DNA from: Methanobacteriota archaeon
GTDB taxonomy: Archaea; Thermoplasmatota; Poseidoniia; Poseidoniales; Thalassarchaeaceae
Direction of reading: 5' to 3'
NCBI GenBank assembly: GCA_002712575.1
Contig: PATZ01000023.1
Coordinates: forward strand, 22,308 to 39,872
DNA: 17,565 nt
Both the position numbers and the translations under genes were made by a program. Shown in pieces: positions 7,823-15,871 of the stretch. The stretch's first letter is position 1, and each line of letters begins with the position of its first letter. The notes beneath the pieces were generated by a model. The model was not told where the DNA came from. It ran no database searches and was given only the letters and a program-made list of their open reading frames with translations.

Positions 7823-8341
7823 GAAGAACGAATCAATATCCTCGTCAGCATCATTTTCAACGGATGGTGGAATTATTTGAGGTTCTTTGTCGACTTCCGG
7901 CTCTGAAATTATTTCAGAATTGGTTTCTTGTTGTTCAGTAATTTCGATATCTTCTTCTGTGTTCAAATCTGAATCCTCAGCCATTCCAAACAAATCGACG
8001 ATTTCCGGTAAAACGCCTTTTCTTGATAGATATAGAGATTGTGTTTTAGTATAACGCATGCAAACATTGGCCTTCTCATCTTGAAATTCCCAAGGTTGTA
8101 ATGTTATCAAATCCCCTTCTCTTACCCATTGTCTTCTTCGCATCTTTCCAGGAATTCTAGCAAGACGGGTTTGTCCATCTTCACATATGGAACGTACTCT
8201 TCTTCCTCCAAGAATCAAGTCTGCTATTGCAAACATCTCATTCACTTTTCTATTAGGCAAGGGAACCCTAATTTTATCTCCAGAACCGGATTCTAAACGT
8301 GCAAGAAGTTCTGCATCGACCTTCTCTTCCCTACGTGCCAT
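7817..8341 (-). CDS. Translation initiation factor aIF1A with an acidic C-terminal extension
   Basis: This is the archaeal homologue of eIF1A and bacterial IF1, an OB-fold protein that binds the A-site region of the small ribosomal subunit during initiation. Residues about 22-112 are the conserved core: KIRVPLPNRKVNEMFAIADLILGGRRVR, CEDGQTRLARIPGKMRRRQWVREGD, LQPWEFQDEK and MRYTKTQSLYLSRKGVLP. Most archaeal versions end soon after this. Here about 57 residues follow, of which about 20 are Asp or Glu and only one is basic, ending in DEDIDSFFG. The ATG at 8341 has GAGGT very close to it, so a leaderless start is also possible. The 50 nt upstream, between this gene and nuoN, holds no clear TATA box or terminator. 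RIO1 follows after four bases. Confidence 0.93.
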   Translation of the reverse strand: MARREEKVDAELLARLESGSGDKIRVPLPNRKVNEMFAIADLILGGRRVRSICEDGQTRLARIPGKMRRRQWVREGDLITLQPWEFQDEKANVCMRYTKTQSLYLSRKGVLPEIVDLFGMAEDSDLNTEEDIEITEQQETNSEIISEPEVDKEPQIIPPSVENDADEDIDSFFG

Positions 8342-8391
8342 ATACCTCGGTCGATAGACTCCTATGTGAACTTGAGCATCAATTAGCTAAG

Positions 8392-10080
8392 TTAGAGTAA
8401 AGATTGGGCTGCTTCATTGGCTATTTCAAGTAAATACTCCGATAACGGCCCAATACCTAATAAGAAAGTAAGAGTAGCGCAAATGATTATAAAAATTCTC
8501 AGATATATCGATTTTTCTAGAGGTTCTTCAGTTATCGGTTCTTCAAAGAACATTATCAAACCTATTCTTAAATAGTAAAATAAAGAAACTGCGCTATTGA
8601 TTACTATTGAAAGGGCTAACCAAAATATAATATTAACACTAGATATCCATGTCAATATCGTTGCAGAGGATAAACTACCGGTATCTGCAGACACGTTTAC
8701 TATTCCGTTAATCATTAATAATTTAGATAAGAATCCGGACAGAGGAGGTATTCCTGCTAAAGAAAGCATGAATATGAACATAGAAACAGCTATCACAGGA
8801 TCTCTTCGTGTTAATCCCTTCAAACCATCCATATTGTGACTTAATCCATCATTTTCTAGCATTGTAAGAACCAGAAATGCTCCAAATTTAAATAAAACTA
8901 GAATTGCTAGATGGAAAATAACAGCAGTAACTATCAGAATATTTGAGTCTATATCTCCCAGTCCGCTTCCAATCGCAGCAATTGCAGCAAGCATATAACC
9001 TGCATGAGCAACACTAGAATAGGCCAACATTCTTTTTGGATTTTCACTACTTAAAGCGGCAAAATTACCCCACGTCATAGTAATTACAGAAATTAATGCA
9101 ATTGCAACCATCCAATATGCTTCTACTCCTTCTTCAGAAGATGTAATAATGAGTAATATTTTCATTATAGCCACAAAACCCATTGCTTTAGATGCAGTTG
9201 CAAGTAATCCGGCAATAGGGGAAGAAGACCCAGAGTATGCATCAGGAGTCGCCAAGTGGAAGGGCGCTGCACCAACTTTGAAGCCGAAAGCAACAAGCAT
9301 CAACCCGATTCCAATTCCAGCTAATGGATCAAGAGTTTTCATGGTCGACCATGAAGATGTTAAAGAGTCTATTTGTAGATTTCCATTCCACAAATAGAGT
9401 AAAGACATCCCATATATTCCTATAGCTGAGGCAACTGAACCAACAACAAAATATTTTGTTCCTGCCTCACCACCTATATCGCTTTCCTTGTAAAAGCCTA
9501 CAAGGACATATGAAGATAAGGATGCTAATTCCAGACAGACGAAAAGTAAGAATAAATGTGTAGATTTTGACATAAGACACATGCCTAATCCGACCATCAT
9601 TAAGAGGATGTAAAAGTCTACTTGACGGCGATTATTCATTAATATTTTTATTTTAGTACCTGTAGAAGATTCAGAGTCTGTGTTCTTGGGTATTTCAGGG
9701 TTTTTATGAGGAGGCATCCTGTAAAAGGTTGCTACAGATGTTATGAGTAGAGCGGAAGTAAAAATTAATGAAAATAAGTTAGTAAATTGATTTATCTCCA
9801 TTACTTCGCCTATATCTCCGTTGGTTCCTGCTTCAAGCATGATAAATGACATAAAGAACGATGCAGTGAAGGTAATCATTGCAACTATGCTTGGAATAAA
9901 TGGATTGTTTACTTGAGTGAATCGTGTGCCTCCAAAAAATACTGGTACAGTAGTATTGGTAAGAGGTATTCTAATCTTCGCATCACCCAAATTAGGAATT
10001 ATTATCATTGCTAATATACCAAAAATCATCATTGTCTCAGGCAATAATAATTCCAAAGAAATATCACTTAAAGAATTCAT
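8392..10080 (-). CDS. nuoN: NADH-quinone oxidoreductase-like (complex I) subunit N
   Basis: This 562-residue protein is an antiporter-like proton-channel subunit of the complex I membrane arm. Key residues are Glu184 in FVCLELASLSSYVLVGF, Lys268 in FGFKVGAAPFHLATPDAY and Lys298 in LLATASKAMGF, followed by NPKRMLAYSSVAHAGYML. A hydrophilic insertion of about 35 residues (RMPPHKNPEIPKN onwards, about 121-154) separates two early membrane segments. The frame continues upstream to 10119, but the ATG at 10080 forms an ATGA overlap with the nuoM stop and has GGAGG seven bases upstream, so it is preferred. It is the last gene of the nuo run; the aIF1A start follows after 50 nt. Confidence 0.95.
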   Translation of the reverse strand: MNSLSDISLELLLPETMMIFGILAMIIIPNLGDAKIRIPLTNTTVPVFFGGTRFTQVNNPFIPSIVAMITFTASFFMSFIMLEAGTNGDIGEVMEINQFTNLFSLIFTSALLITSVATFYRMPPHKNPEIPKNTDSESSTGTKIKILMNNRRQVDFYILLMMVGLGMCLMSKSTHLFLLFVCLELASLSSYVLVGFYKESDIGGEAGTKYFVVGSVASAIGIYGMSLLYLWNGNLQIDSLTSSWSTMKTLDPLAGIGIGLMLVAFGFKVGAAPFHLATPDAYSGSSSPIAGLLATASKAMGFVAIMKILLIITSSEEGVEAYWMVAIALISVITMTWGNFAALSSENPKRMLAYSSVAHAGYMLAAIAAIGSGLGDIDSNILIVTAVIFHLAILVLFKFGAFLVLTMLENDGLSHNMDGLKGLTRRDPVIAVSMFIFMLSLAGIPPLSGFLSKLLMINGIVNVSADTGSLSSATILTWISSVNIIFWLALSIVINSAVSLFYYLRIGLIMFFEEPITEEPLEKSIYLRIFIIICATLTFLLGIGPLSEYLLEIANEAAQSLL

Positions 10081-11711
10081 TTGAATGCCTCCAATATCCA
10101 ACCTATACTCGGACTCCAAACATCAGTATTTTCCATAGCACTAATCATTACATCAGACATAAACCCAGTGCTCCATGCGGACATCATATCCCAGAAAATA
10201 AATGGGAATATACCGAAAACAATAGTAAAAATTCCTAATATGAACATACCTGTATTTTCATTCCAAGTTACATCACTAGGGTCATCACCATGAAGAGAAT
10301 CGGGCAATATTCCTTGGTGAGGATCGTCGGATTCAAAAATCGTGCGCTGCATAGACGTTAGGTAATATGTTGCAGTAATGATTAATGTTAATGCAGGTAA
10401 CATAACTAACCAACCAAAAGACATCCAGAATGCTATTAATATTGCAACTTCAGCGACGAAGCCTGCCATCAAAGGGAGTCCTAAGCTAGCCATCCAACCC
10501 AACATCATATGGCCTGAAAGATATGGAGAGTGATGTGCTATTCCTCTCATTGAGCCAATTTCTAGTGTGTGATAATGGTGTTTGAAAGCTCCTGCAACAG
10601 CGAAGAGTAGTGGACTGATTACTCCATGTGCAAACATCATAAATAATGCGCCTGCGAAACCAAGAGGTTGCATTGTAGCTATACCTAGGAAAATTAATCC
10701 CATGTGTGAAACCGAGGAGTAAGCAACCATTCTCTTGAGATTTGTTTGACCCATACACACCCATGCTCCATAAACTAAACTTGCCATTCCTAAGAAAACC
10801 AAAAGTGGCATAAAAATTATAGTTGATTCAGGGAAGATTGTTACTGCAATTCTAAGAAAACCATAAGCACCCATTTTCAGCATTACTCCTGCTAATAACA
10901 TAGATCCGGCTGTTGGAGCTTGGACGTGTGCGTCAGGTAGCCAAGTATGTACAGGAACACTGGGCATTTTAGTTGCAAAGCCTATGAGTAAAAGTATCCA
11001 AACAAAGTGTCTAAGTCCTTCATTAGGAATCAAATTATCTTGTATAGACATTTGAACCAAATCAAAATGATGACCGGTCATGCTCCCCATTCCAGGTATT
11101 GGAGTAGTGTGGAAATACAACACTAGAATACCTATAAGCATGAAAACGCTTGCTGTAAATGTGTAAATGAAGAATTTCATTGCAGCATATTTTCTATCTT
11201 CACCACCCCACAATAGTATCAGCAGGAACATTGGAATCAAAGTCAATTCCCAGAAAACGTAAAAGATGAATAAATCTAATGAAACGAAAACACCCAATAA
11301 TGCTCCTTCCATAATTAATATTAGTGGATGGAAGATATGGCCTTTCTTTGCATCCCATTCTACGAGCATGGAAATTGGAATCAACAATGATGTTAGCCAA
11401 ATCATTGGAAATGAAAGAGCATCTGCACCGACATTCCATTGGACACCTATGGAAGAAATAAGTGAGAATTGTTCATTCTTCAAGACGTATTCGCCGTGTA
11501 AAATATTAGTCCAATCTACACTACCTATTGTTCCAATAAAAATCATTGTAGAAATAGCAAAAATTGCTAATGCCACTCCCATGGAAATGTTACGGGTAAT
11601 TAATTTTAGATTATCTGCAATTTCTTTGGGTAAAAATTGAGGCAAAATAATCAATAGAAGACCTGTGAAAATAGGTAAAAGAGTAATTATTGTTAAAGTA
11701 TCAAGATTCAT
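10077..11711 (-). CDS. nuoM: NADH-quinone oxidoreductase-like (complex I) subunit M
   Basis: This 544-residue antiporter-like subunit forms one of the proton channels of the membrane arm. Diagnostic sites are Glu155 in YVFWELTLIPMFLLI, Lys248 in GFATKMPSVPVHTWLPDAHVQ and Lys279 in GSMLLAGVMLKMGAYGFLR, then NLKRMVAYSSVSHMGLIFLGI. Its length is near that usual for NuoM (about 500). A loop at about 201-233 (HTTPIPGMGS to RHF) is hydrophilic and includes a His pair. The ATG overlaps the nuoL stop by one base (TAATG), and the stop overlaps nuoN by four bases, so translation of L, M and N is probably coupled. Confidence 0.96.
   Translation of the reverse strand: MNLDTLTIITLLPIFTGLLLIILPQFLPKEIADNLKLITRNISMGVALAIFAISTMIFIGTIGSVDWTNILHGEYVLKNEQFSLISSIGVQWNVGADALSFPMIWLTSLLIPISMLVEWDAKKGHIFHPLILIMEGALLGVFVSLDLFIFYVFWELTLIPMFLLILLWGGEDRKYAAMKFFIYTFTASVFMLIGILVLYFHTTPIPGMGSMTGHHFDLVQMSIQDNLIPNEGLRHFVWILLLIGFATKMPSVPVHTWLPDAHVQAPTAGSMLLAGVMLKMGAYGFLRIAVTIFPESTIIFMPLLVFLGMASLVYGAWVCMGQTNLKRMVAYSSVSHMGLIFLGIATMQPLGFAGALFMMFAHGVISPLLFAVAGAFKHHYHTLEIGSMRGIAHHSPYLSGHMMLGWMASLGLPLMAGFVAEVAILIAFWMSFGWLVMLPALTLIITATYYLTSMQRTIFESDDPHQGILPDSLHGDDPSDVTWNENTGMFILGIFTIVFGIFPFIFWDMMSAWSTGFMSDVMISAMENTDVWSPSIGWILEAFK
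10088..10092 (-). promoter_or_regulatory. Shine-Dalgarno site GGAGG that sets the nuoN start
   Basis: GGAGG lies within the last codons of nuoM, seven bases before the ATG at 10080. It supports the four-base ATGA overlap rather than the longer frame beginning at 10119. Confidence 0.7.
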
Positions 11712-13981
11712 TAACTAACCCCCCAAATCAATATGAAAATCGAAATCATGCCAACTGCAGCCATCAAAATATAATCTCTAGCACTACCGGTGGTTATTTT
11801 CCTAACCTCTAGTGATCCAGAAATTGATTTAGATTCTACTTGCTTAATTATACCATCAATGATTATTCTATCAAACCATGCAGAAAAATTTGCGAATGGT
11901 ATGACGGTTTTTGAGATTAAATACTCATAAAAATCATCAAAGTATAATCTATTTTGTAATGCCTCAGAAAATTGTGATTTTGAGATATTATCTACATCTT
12001 GACTTCCAAATTTACCTGAAAGAGATACCAACCAACTAATTATTGGTGTAGCCTTTTCTCCTTCTTGTAGCTTACCTCCGTGAACTCTTGCAGCAATAAT
12101 TGGCCCAATAATGAAAGAAAGCATGATTGTTGTCCAACCTACAATTCTTGTATTCATATCAGAAGGTAAAAATGCATGATCTAAAGTGTACAGCAATCCT
12201 TTCATTTTTAGATGATCTATATCTGATGATAAATAATGAATGATGTCAAATAAAGCAAGACCGAAACCACCAATTGCAGTTATTACTGTAAGAATCAAAA
12301 GTGGTTCTCTAATCCAAGGAGTTGATTCATGGACATGATTTACAACATCGTTTTTTGGCTTCCCTGCAAATGTCATTAGCCACATTCTAGACATGTAGAA
12401 TCCTGTCATACCTGCAGTTGCAAGAATGAGAATAGCCGGTACAAACATTATTGGCTCGTATTCTATTGCAGCTTTCCAAGTCTCAGCAATTATTCCTTCT
12501 TTAGACCAAAAGCCACCGATGAGAGGAACGCCAATGATTGACATAGAACCAAACATCATCGCTGTTGCAGTAATTGGCATCTTTGAAGCCAATCCACCCA
12601 TGTTACGCATATCTTGTGGATCAAAATTATGATCATGATTTCCTGCACTTATGTGATCATGTGCATGATGAACTTCATGTATAACAGAACCACTTGCCAT
12701 GAATAACATCCCTTTAGCCATTGCATGATTGAACAAATGGAACATTGAAGCTCCAAATGCTATCATAGCTGCATGGTGATGATCAGTATTGTAAAACCAC
12801 AGAGCCACCCCTAAACCAGTAAAAATATATGCTAATTGACTCATAGTTGAATATGCTAAAACTTTCTTAATATCATTTTGAACAAATGCAATTAATGCAG
12901 CCATAAATGCTGTTATCCCACCTATAAATGCAATGATTATTCCAAGATTTTCTAATCCTGGTACACCATTATAATGTATATCAACAAAAGGAACCATTCT
13001 GGCTACTAGGTATAATCCGGCATTTACCATGGTTGCAGCATGAATTAATGCAGAAACAGGTGTCGGACCTTCCATTGCATCTGGTAGCCATACATGAAGA
13101 GGAAATTGTGCAGACTTCCCAACTGCTCCTACAAACAATAGTAAAAGTGCCCAGAATAATTTATTTGAATCGACTAATGCTCCTGAAACACCTGTTGAGG
13201 GATCATCAAAAATCACTGAAAAGTCTAATGAGCCATAAATATCATACAGAATAAATAAACCAACCATTAGAAAAACATCACCAATTCTAGTTGTGAGAAA
13301 AGCTTTTTTTGCGGCGTATGCAGCACTAACTTTCCAATAATAAAATCCTATTAAGAGATAAGAACAGAGTCCCATTATTTCCCAAAATATGAAAAGCCAA
13401 AGAAAGCTGTCTGCCAATACCATTCCAAACATACCCATACTAAATAATACGAATTCTGCATAAAAGCGGTGATTACGATCTTCATTAATTGGATCAGTAT
13501 TCATGTAACCCATACTAAACCAACAAATCAAAAAGCACAGAAATGTTGCAACAAATAATATCATCAAAGTTACTTGATCTATCCAAACACCTATACCTAT
13601 TATCCGACTCTCTTGAGAGAAAACGTAATTGGATTGTAGGAAATCAAAAGTTATCCATTCAAACCATGTATCTACAGATTGATTTGAAAAATTGGAATTG
13701 CCATATAAGTAATCAAATAATATCCAAACTGCTATAGTTAACGATACCGTAAGTGCCCCAAGTGCTAAAATTCCACCTTCTTTCCATTTATTTTTCCATA
13801 TTGGATTTTTATTATAAATTTGACCAATTATTAAAATTGTAGGGAATATCAATAATGGTATTGTAACAATTAAAAATGCGGCATCTACAGATTCCCAGCC
13901 TACTAATTTTAGAATTGGTACCAACAATAATATAGGAATTAGAGGATATAGGAGTGGATATTCGTGTTTTACTTCACCCAT
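11711..13981 (-). CDS. nuoL: NADH-quinone oxidoreductase-like (complex I) subunit L
   Basis: This 756-residue protein is the distal antiporter-like subunit of the membrane arm. It shows Glu201 in IFWEIMGLCSYLLIGFYYW, Lys289 in GAVGKSAQFPLHVWLPDAMEGPTPVSALIHAATM, and Lys423 in NHAMAKGMLF. The C-terminal part has the lateral-helix and anchor region: YFDDFYEYL, WFDRIIIDG and a TGSARDYI stretch before a last membrane helix. It is longer than E. coli NuoL (613 residues), through hydrophilic segments at about 57-67 and 585-610 and the extended C-terminal part. A His-rich loop (HHAHDHISAGNHDH, 438-451) lies between GSVIHE and DMRNMGGL. The ATG has GAGGTGA four bases upstream, overlapping the nuoK stop. 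Confidence 0.96.
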   Translation of the reverse strand: MGEVKHEYPLLYPLIPILLLVPILKLVGWESVDAAFLIVTIPLLIFPTILIIGQIYNKNPIWKNKWKEGGILALGALTVSLTIAVWILFDYLYGNSNFSNQSVDTWFEWITFDFLQSNYVFSQESRIIGIGVWIDQVTLMILFVATFLCFLICWFSMGYMNTDPINEDRNHRFYAEFVLFSMGMFGMVLADSFLWLFIFWEIMGLCSYLLIGFYYWKVSAAYAAKKAFLTTRIGDVFLMVGLFILYDIYGSLDFSVIFDDPSTGVSGALVDSNKLFWALLLLFVGAVGKSAQFPLHVWLPDAMEGPTPVSALIHAATMVNAGLYLVARMVPFVDIHYNGVPGLENLGIIIAFIGGITAFMAALIAFVQNDIKKVLAYSTMSQLAYIFTGLGVALWFYNTDHHHAAMIAFGASMFHLFNHAMAKGMLFMASGSVIHEVHHAHDHISAGNHDHNFDPQDMRNMGGLASKMPITATAMMFGSMSIIGVPLIGGFWSKEGIIAETWKAAIEYEPIMFVPAILILATAGMTGFYMSRMWLMTFAGKPKNDVVNHVHESTPWIREPLLILTVITAIGGFGLALFDIIHYLSSDIDHLKMKGLLYTLDHAFLPSDMNTRIVGWTTIMLSFIIGPIIAARVHGGKLQEGEKATPIISWLVSLSGKFGSQDVDNISKSQFSEALQNRLYFDDFYEYLISKTVIPFANFSAWFDRIIIDGIIKQVESKSISGSLEVRKITTGSARDYILMAAVGMISIFILIWGVS

Positions 13982-13985
13982 TGAT

Positions 13986-13992
13986 TCACCTC
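13986..13992 (-). promoter_or_regulatory. Shine-Dalgarno site GAGGTGA for nuoL, overlapping the nuoK stop
   Basis: The minus strand reads ACTGAGGTGAATCAATGG. The nuoK stop TGA runs directly into GAGGTGA, four bases before the nuoL ATG. This is one of the best ribosome binding sites in the window. Confidence 0.75.
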
Positions 13993-14293
13993 AGTTTCTT
14001 AAAATATTAGCATCTTCTAAGGAGATAGTTTGTTGAGTACTATACATCGATAGTAGAATTGCTAATCCGATTGCAACTTCTGCTGCAGCAATAGCTATAG
14101 CGATTGCTGTAAAAACCCAACCATTTACATCCCCATAATACATTGCTCCAGCAACAAAATTAAGATTTGCAGAATTTAGCATTAATTCTATACACATCAA
14201 AACAACAATTGCATTTTTATGATAGAATGTACCCAATAATCCAATGCCGAATAATATAACGCCCAAGCCTACTATCCAGCTAGGATCTATCAT
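13991..14293 (-). CDS. nuoK: NADH-quinone oxidoreductase-like (complex I) subunit K
   Basis: This 100-residue subunit has three membrane helices and is part of the E-channel/proton path of complex I; the length is exactly the family norm. Glu36 in VLMCIELMLNSANLNFV and Glu72 in AAAEVAIGLAI fall at the same positions as the essential glutamates of E. coli NuoK. The ATG overlaps the stop of nuoJ2 by one base (TAATG), with GGAGG upstream inside the nuoJ2 end. The gap to nuoL is nine bases and carries the nuoL ribosome binding site. Confidence 0.96.
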   Translation of the reverse strand: MIDPSWIVGLGVILFGIGLLGTFYHKNAIVVLMCIELMLNSANLNFVAGAMYYGDVNGWVFTAIAIAIAAAEVAIGLAILLSMYSTQQTISLEDANILRN

Positions 14294-14631
14294 TATTCTT
14301 CCTCCTTTTGTTTAGAAGACCGAGTGAATTTTTTGAACGTACCTATGTTTTCCAAACTATCAGTTACCTCTCCCCTAATGTCCCATACAAGGTTGATTAA
14401 ACGTTCATCTCTCACTAAATATGATGCTCCTATCATTGCCATTGATAGAAGAGTTCCAAGTATGATGGTAGCAAATGCCCATTGATTGAAAATAGCATCT
14501 GCAAATTCAAGAGTTGTTGGTGAATTAGAAGAAATTGATACATCCCACATTGAATGTGAGTTTACCTCGTTTAATAGTAAAAGAACAAAAATAAAAACTC
14601 CTAAGGAAGTTAAAGCAGTTATTGTTCTCAT
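14293..14631 (-). CDS. nuoJ2: Complex I subunit J, C-terminal half as a separate protein (NuoJ2)
   Basis: This 112-residue protein has two hydrophobic helices, at about 3-21 and 51-70, and corresponds to the C-terminal part of NuoJ. The pattern FNQWAFATIILGTLLSMAMIGASYLVRD matches the last NuoJ helix. A charged tail of about 40 residues follows, ending KKFTRSSKQKEEE. On its own the sequence is weakly conserved; the assignment rests on its place between the NuoJ N-terminal half and nuoK. Split nuoJ is known in other archaea such as haloarchaea. The ATG overlaps the nuoJ1 stop by one base (TGATG), in a different frame. Confidence 0.8.
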   Translation of the reverse strand: MRTITALTSLGVFIFVLLLLNEVNSHSMWDVSISSNSPTTLEFADAIFNQWAFATIILGTLLSMAMIGASYLVRDERLINLVWDIRGEVTDSLENIGTFKKFTRSSKQKEEE

Positions 14632-14897
14632 CAGTAGTCAACCTCCAATATCTTACGTCTTGTCAGCATCACACCAAATTGAACAACTAACATTACTGAC
14701 CCGAGATAAACAAGGATTTGTATTGCTGCCAACATCTCAGCTCCAGCTAATACAAAAACACCAGCAACTGCAAAAAAGGTGAGCATTAAAGAAAGTAAAG
14801 AATGTGCTACTCTCCTGGAGAATACACATCCAAGAGCACCTAAAATAGCAAGTGCAGCCATAATAACGAATACAATTGCTTGGAAGTCGATAGACAA
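14631..14897 (-). CDS. nuoJ1: Complex I subunit J, N-terminal half as a separate protein (NuoJ1)
   Basis: This 88-residue protein holds the first three helices of NuoJ: about 5-25, 33-53 and 56-78. The third, IQILVYLGSVMLVVQFGVML, is the conserved NuoJ helix that carries the pi-bulge near the quinone end of the membrane arm. The family motif VFSRRVAHSLLSLMLTFFAVAGVFVLAGAEMLA precedes it. The start is a TTG, with GGAGG seven bases upstream inside the nuoI end and a gap of two bases after the nuoI stop. No better ATG fits, since the NuoJ homology begins right away. The C-terminal half follows as nuoJ2. Confidence 0.92.
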   Translation of the reverse strand: MSIDFQAIVFVIMAALAILGALGCVFSRRVAHSLLSLMLTFFAVAGVFVLAGAEMLAAIQILVYLGSVMLVVQFGVMLTRRKILEVDY

Positions 14898-14899
14898 AA

Positions 14900-15871
14900 T
14901 CAGGCCTCCAATTTGGCAGCTTTCTTTTCTCGCTTTATTTTTTCTTTCTGAGCCCTCTTTGCTAATTCCATATCTACTCGCTCTTGATGAACTGCTGGAA
15001 GTAAACGTGTACGGTCAGCATCCATCCAAAGTTGTTCACGCGTATATCCAGTCATGCCATCATATTCATTTGTCATGAAAAATGATTCGAAAGGACATGC
15101 TTCTGCACATAAACCACAAAACATACATCGTCCCAAATCAATTCTACCAGATACAATATCTTGTTCTGCAGGTCTTAGATGCGAAGTGTTGATCTCTTCA
15201 ATTCCAGAACCGTCTTGCCATCTGACGGTAGCAGTATCACCTGAAATATCTATAATTTCAGCGAAATCATATTGTTGTGGAGGAGGTGCGTGTGCGTGAA
15301 CTAAATCAAACTCTGTTTCTATTTCAGTAAAATTATCTTTCTCACGGGCTGCTAAACCACCAGCTTCTAATTCTCCTCCATAACCATGCCATTCATCTCC
15401 TTCATTTGTAGTATCAAGAACATTGACTCTTGTTTCACTAGTCATGTGTAAGCAATCATTTGGACAAGCCTTGACGCATGCCTTACAGGCAGTACAAGTC
15501 TCCCAAACAATTCCTATACGTCCATTATAGTTACCTGGGACAAAAAGCCATGGCTCCATATCTTCTAATCTTTCATATGGATACATTATAGTGACTGGGC
15601 GTTCCAAAAAAGGCAATGCAGGAGAGGATTCCCTATCTGCAGAATATACCTGTCCAACGGATGGGTGATTTTCACCTACTCGATTAATTGTATATTCATC
15701 TACCATGGTTGCTTCTTGTGCGTGATAGTCATTTTTGAGAAATTTTGCTTTCCCAATATAAGGAATGGTACGTAAAGCAGTTTTCATTGTAATCCACATT
15801 GGCCTAATGACTAAATTACGAAAATTTGGTGTTGCATGTGGGTGTCCTGTATTATATTCTAGATTTTTCAA
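14900..15871 (-). CDS. nuoI: Complex I subunit I (two 4Fe-4S clusters) with a large insertion between the cluster motifs
   Basis: This 323-residue ferredoxin-like subunit carries electrons along the peripheral arm towards quinone. The first motif is CTACKACVKACP (Cys126, 129, 132, 136) and the second CMFCGLCAEACP (Cys249, 252, 255, 259). All eight ligands are present. NuoI is usually about 160-180 residues, with roughly 29 residues between the motifs; here there are 112. Most of the extra lies at about 155-240 and includes AEIIDISGDTATVRWQDG, which looks like a small SH3/Tudor-like barrel. The N-terminal region before the first motif is also long. A Lys-rich tail (302-320) ends the protein. 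The start is TTG at 15871, five bases after AGGAGGTGA, overlapping nuoH by 20 bases. Confidence 0.94.
   Translation of the reverse strand: MKNLEYNTGHPHATPNFRNLVIRPMWITMKTALRTIPYIGKAKFLKNDYHAQEATMVDEYTINRVGENHPSVGQVYSADRESSPALPFLERPVTIMYPYERLEDMEPWLFVPGNYNGRIGIVWETCTACKACVKACPNDCLHMTSETRVNVLDTTNEGDEWHGYGGELEAGGLAAREKDNFTEIETEFDLVHAHAPPPQQYDFAEIIDISGDTATVRWQDGSGIEEINTSHLRPAEQDIVSGRIDLGRCMFCGLCAEACPFESFFMTNEYDGMTGYTREQLWMDADRTRLLPAVHQERVDMELAKRAQKEKIKREKKAAKLEA
14905..14909 (-). promoter_or_regulatory. Shine-Dalgarno site GGAGG that supports the nuoJ1 TTG start
   Basis: GGAGG in the last codons of nuoI stands seven bases before the TTG at 14897. This is the same spacing as for nuoN, and it makes the non-ATG start credible. 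Confidence 0.65.

Noticed and set aside
7813-7860. Longer RIO1 start at 7860
   Set aside because: It would overlap aIF1A by 44 bases, while the ATG at 7812 has a well-placed GGGTGA.
8342-8391. Promoter or terminator between nuoN and aIF1A
   Set aside because: No clear TATA box, hairpin or T-run could be seen in these 50 bases.
11266-11640. Open frame of 124 codons on the plus strand
   Set aside because: It lies wholly opposite conserved nuoM coding sequence and has no recognisable domain.
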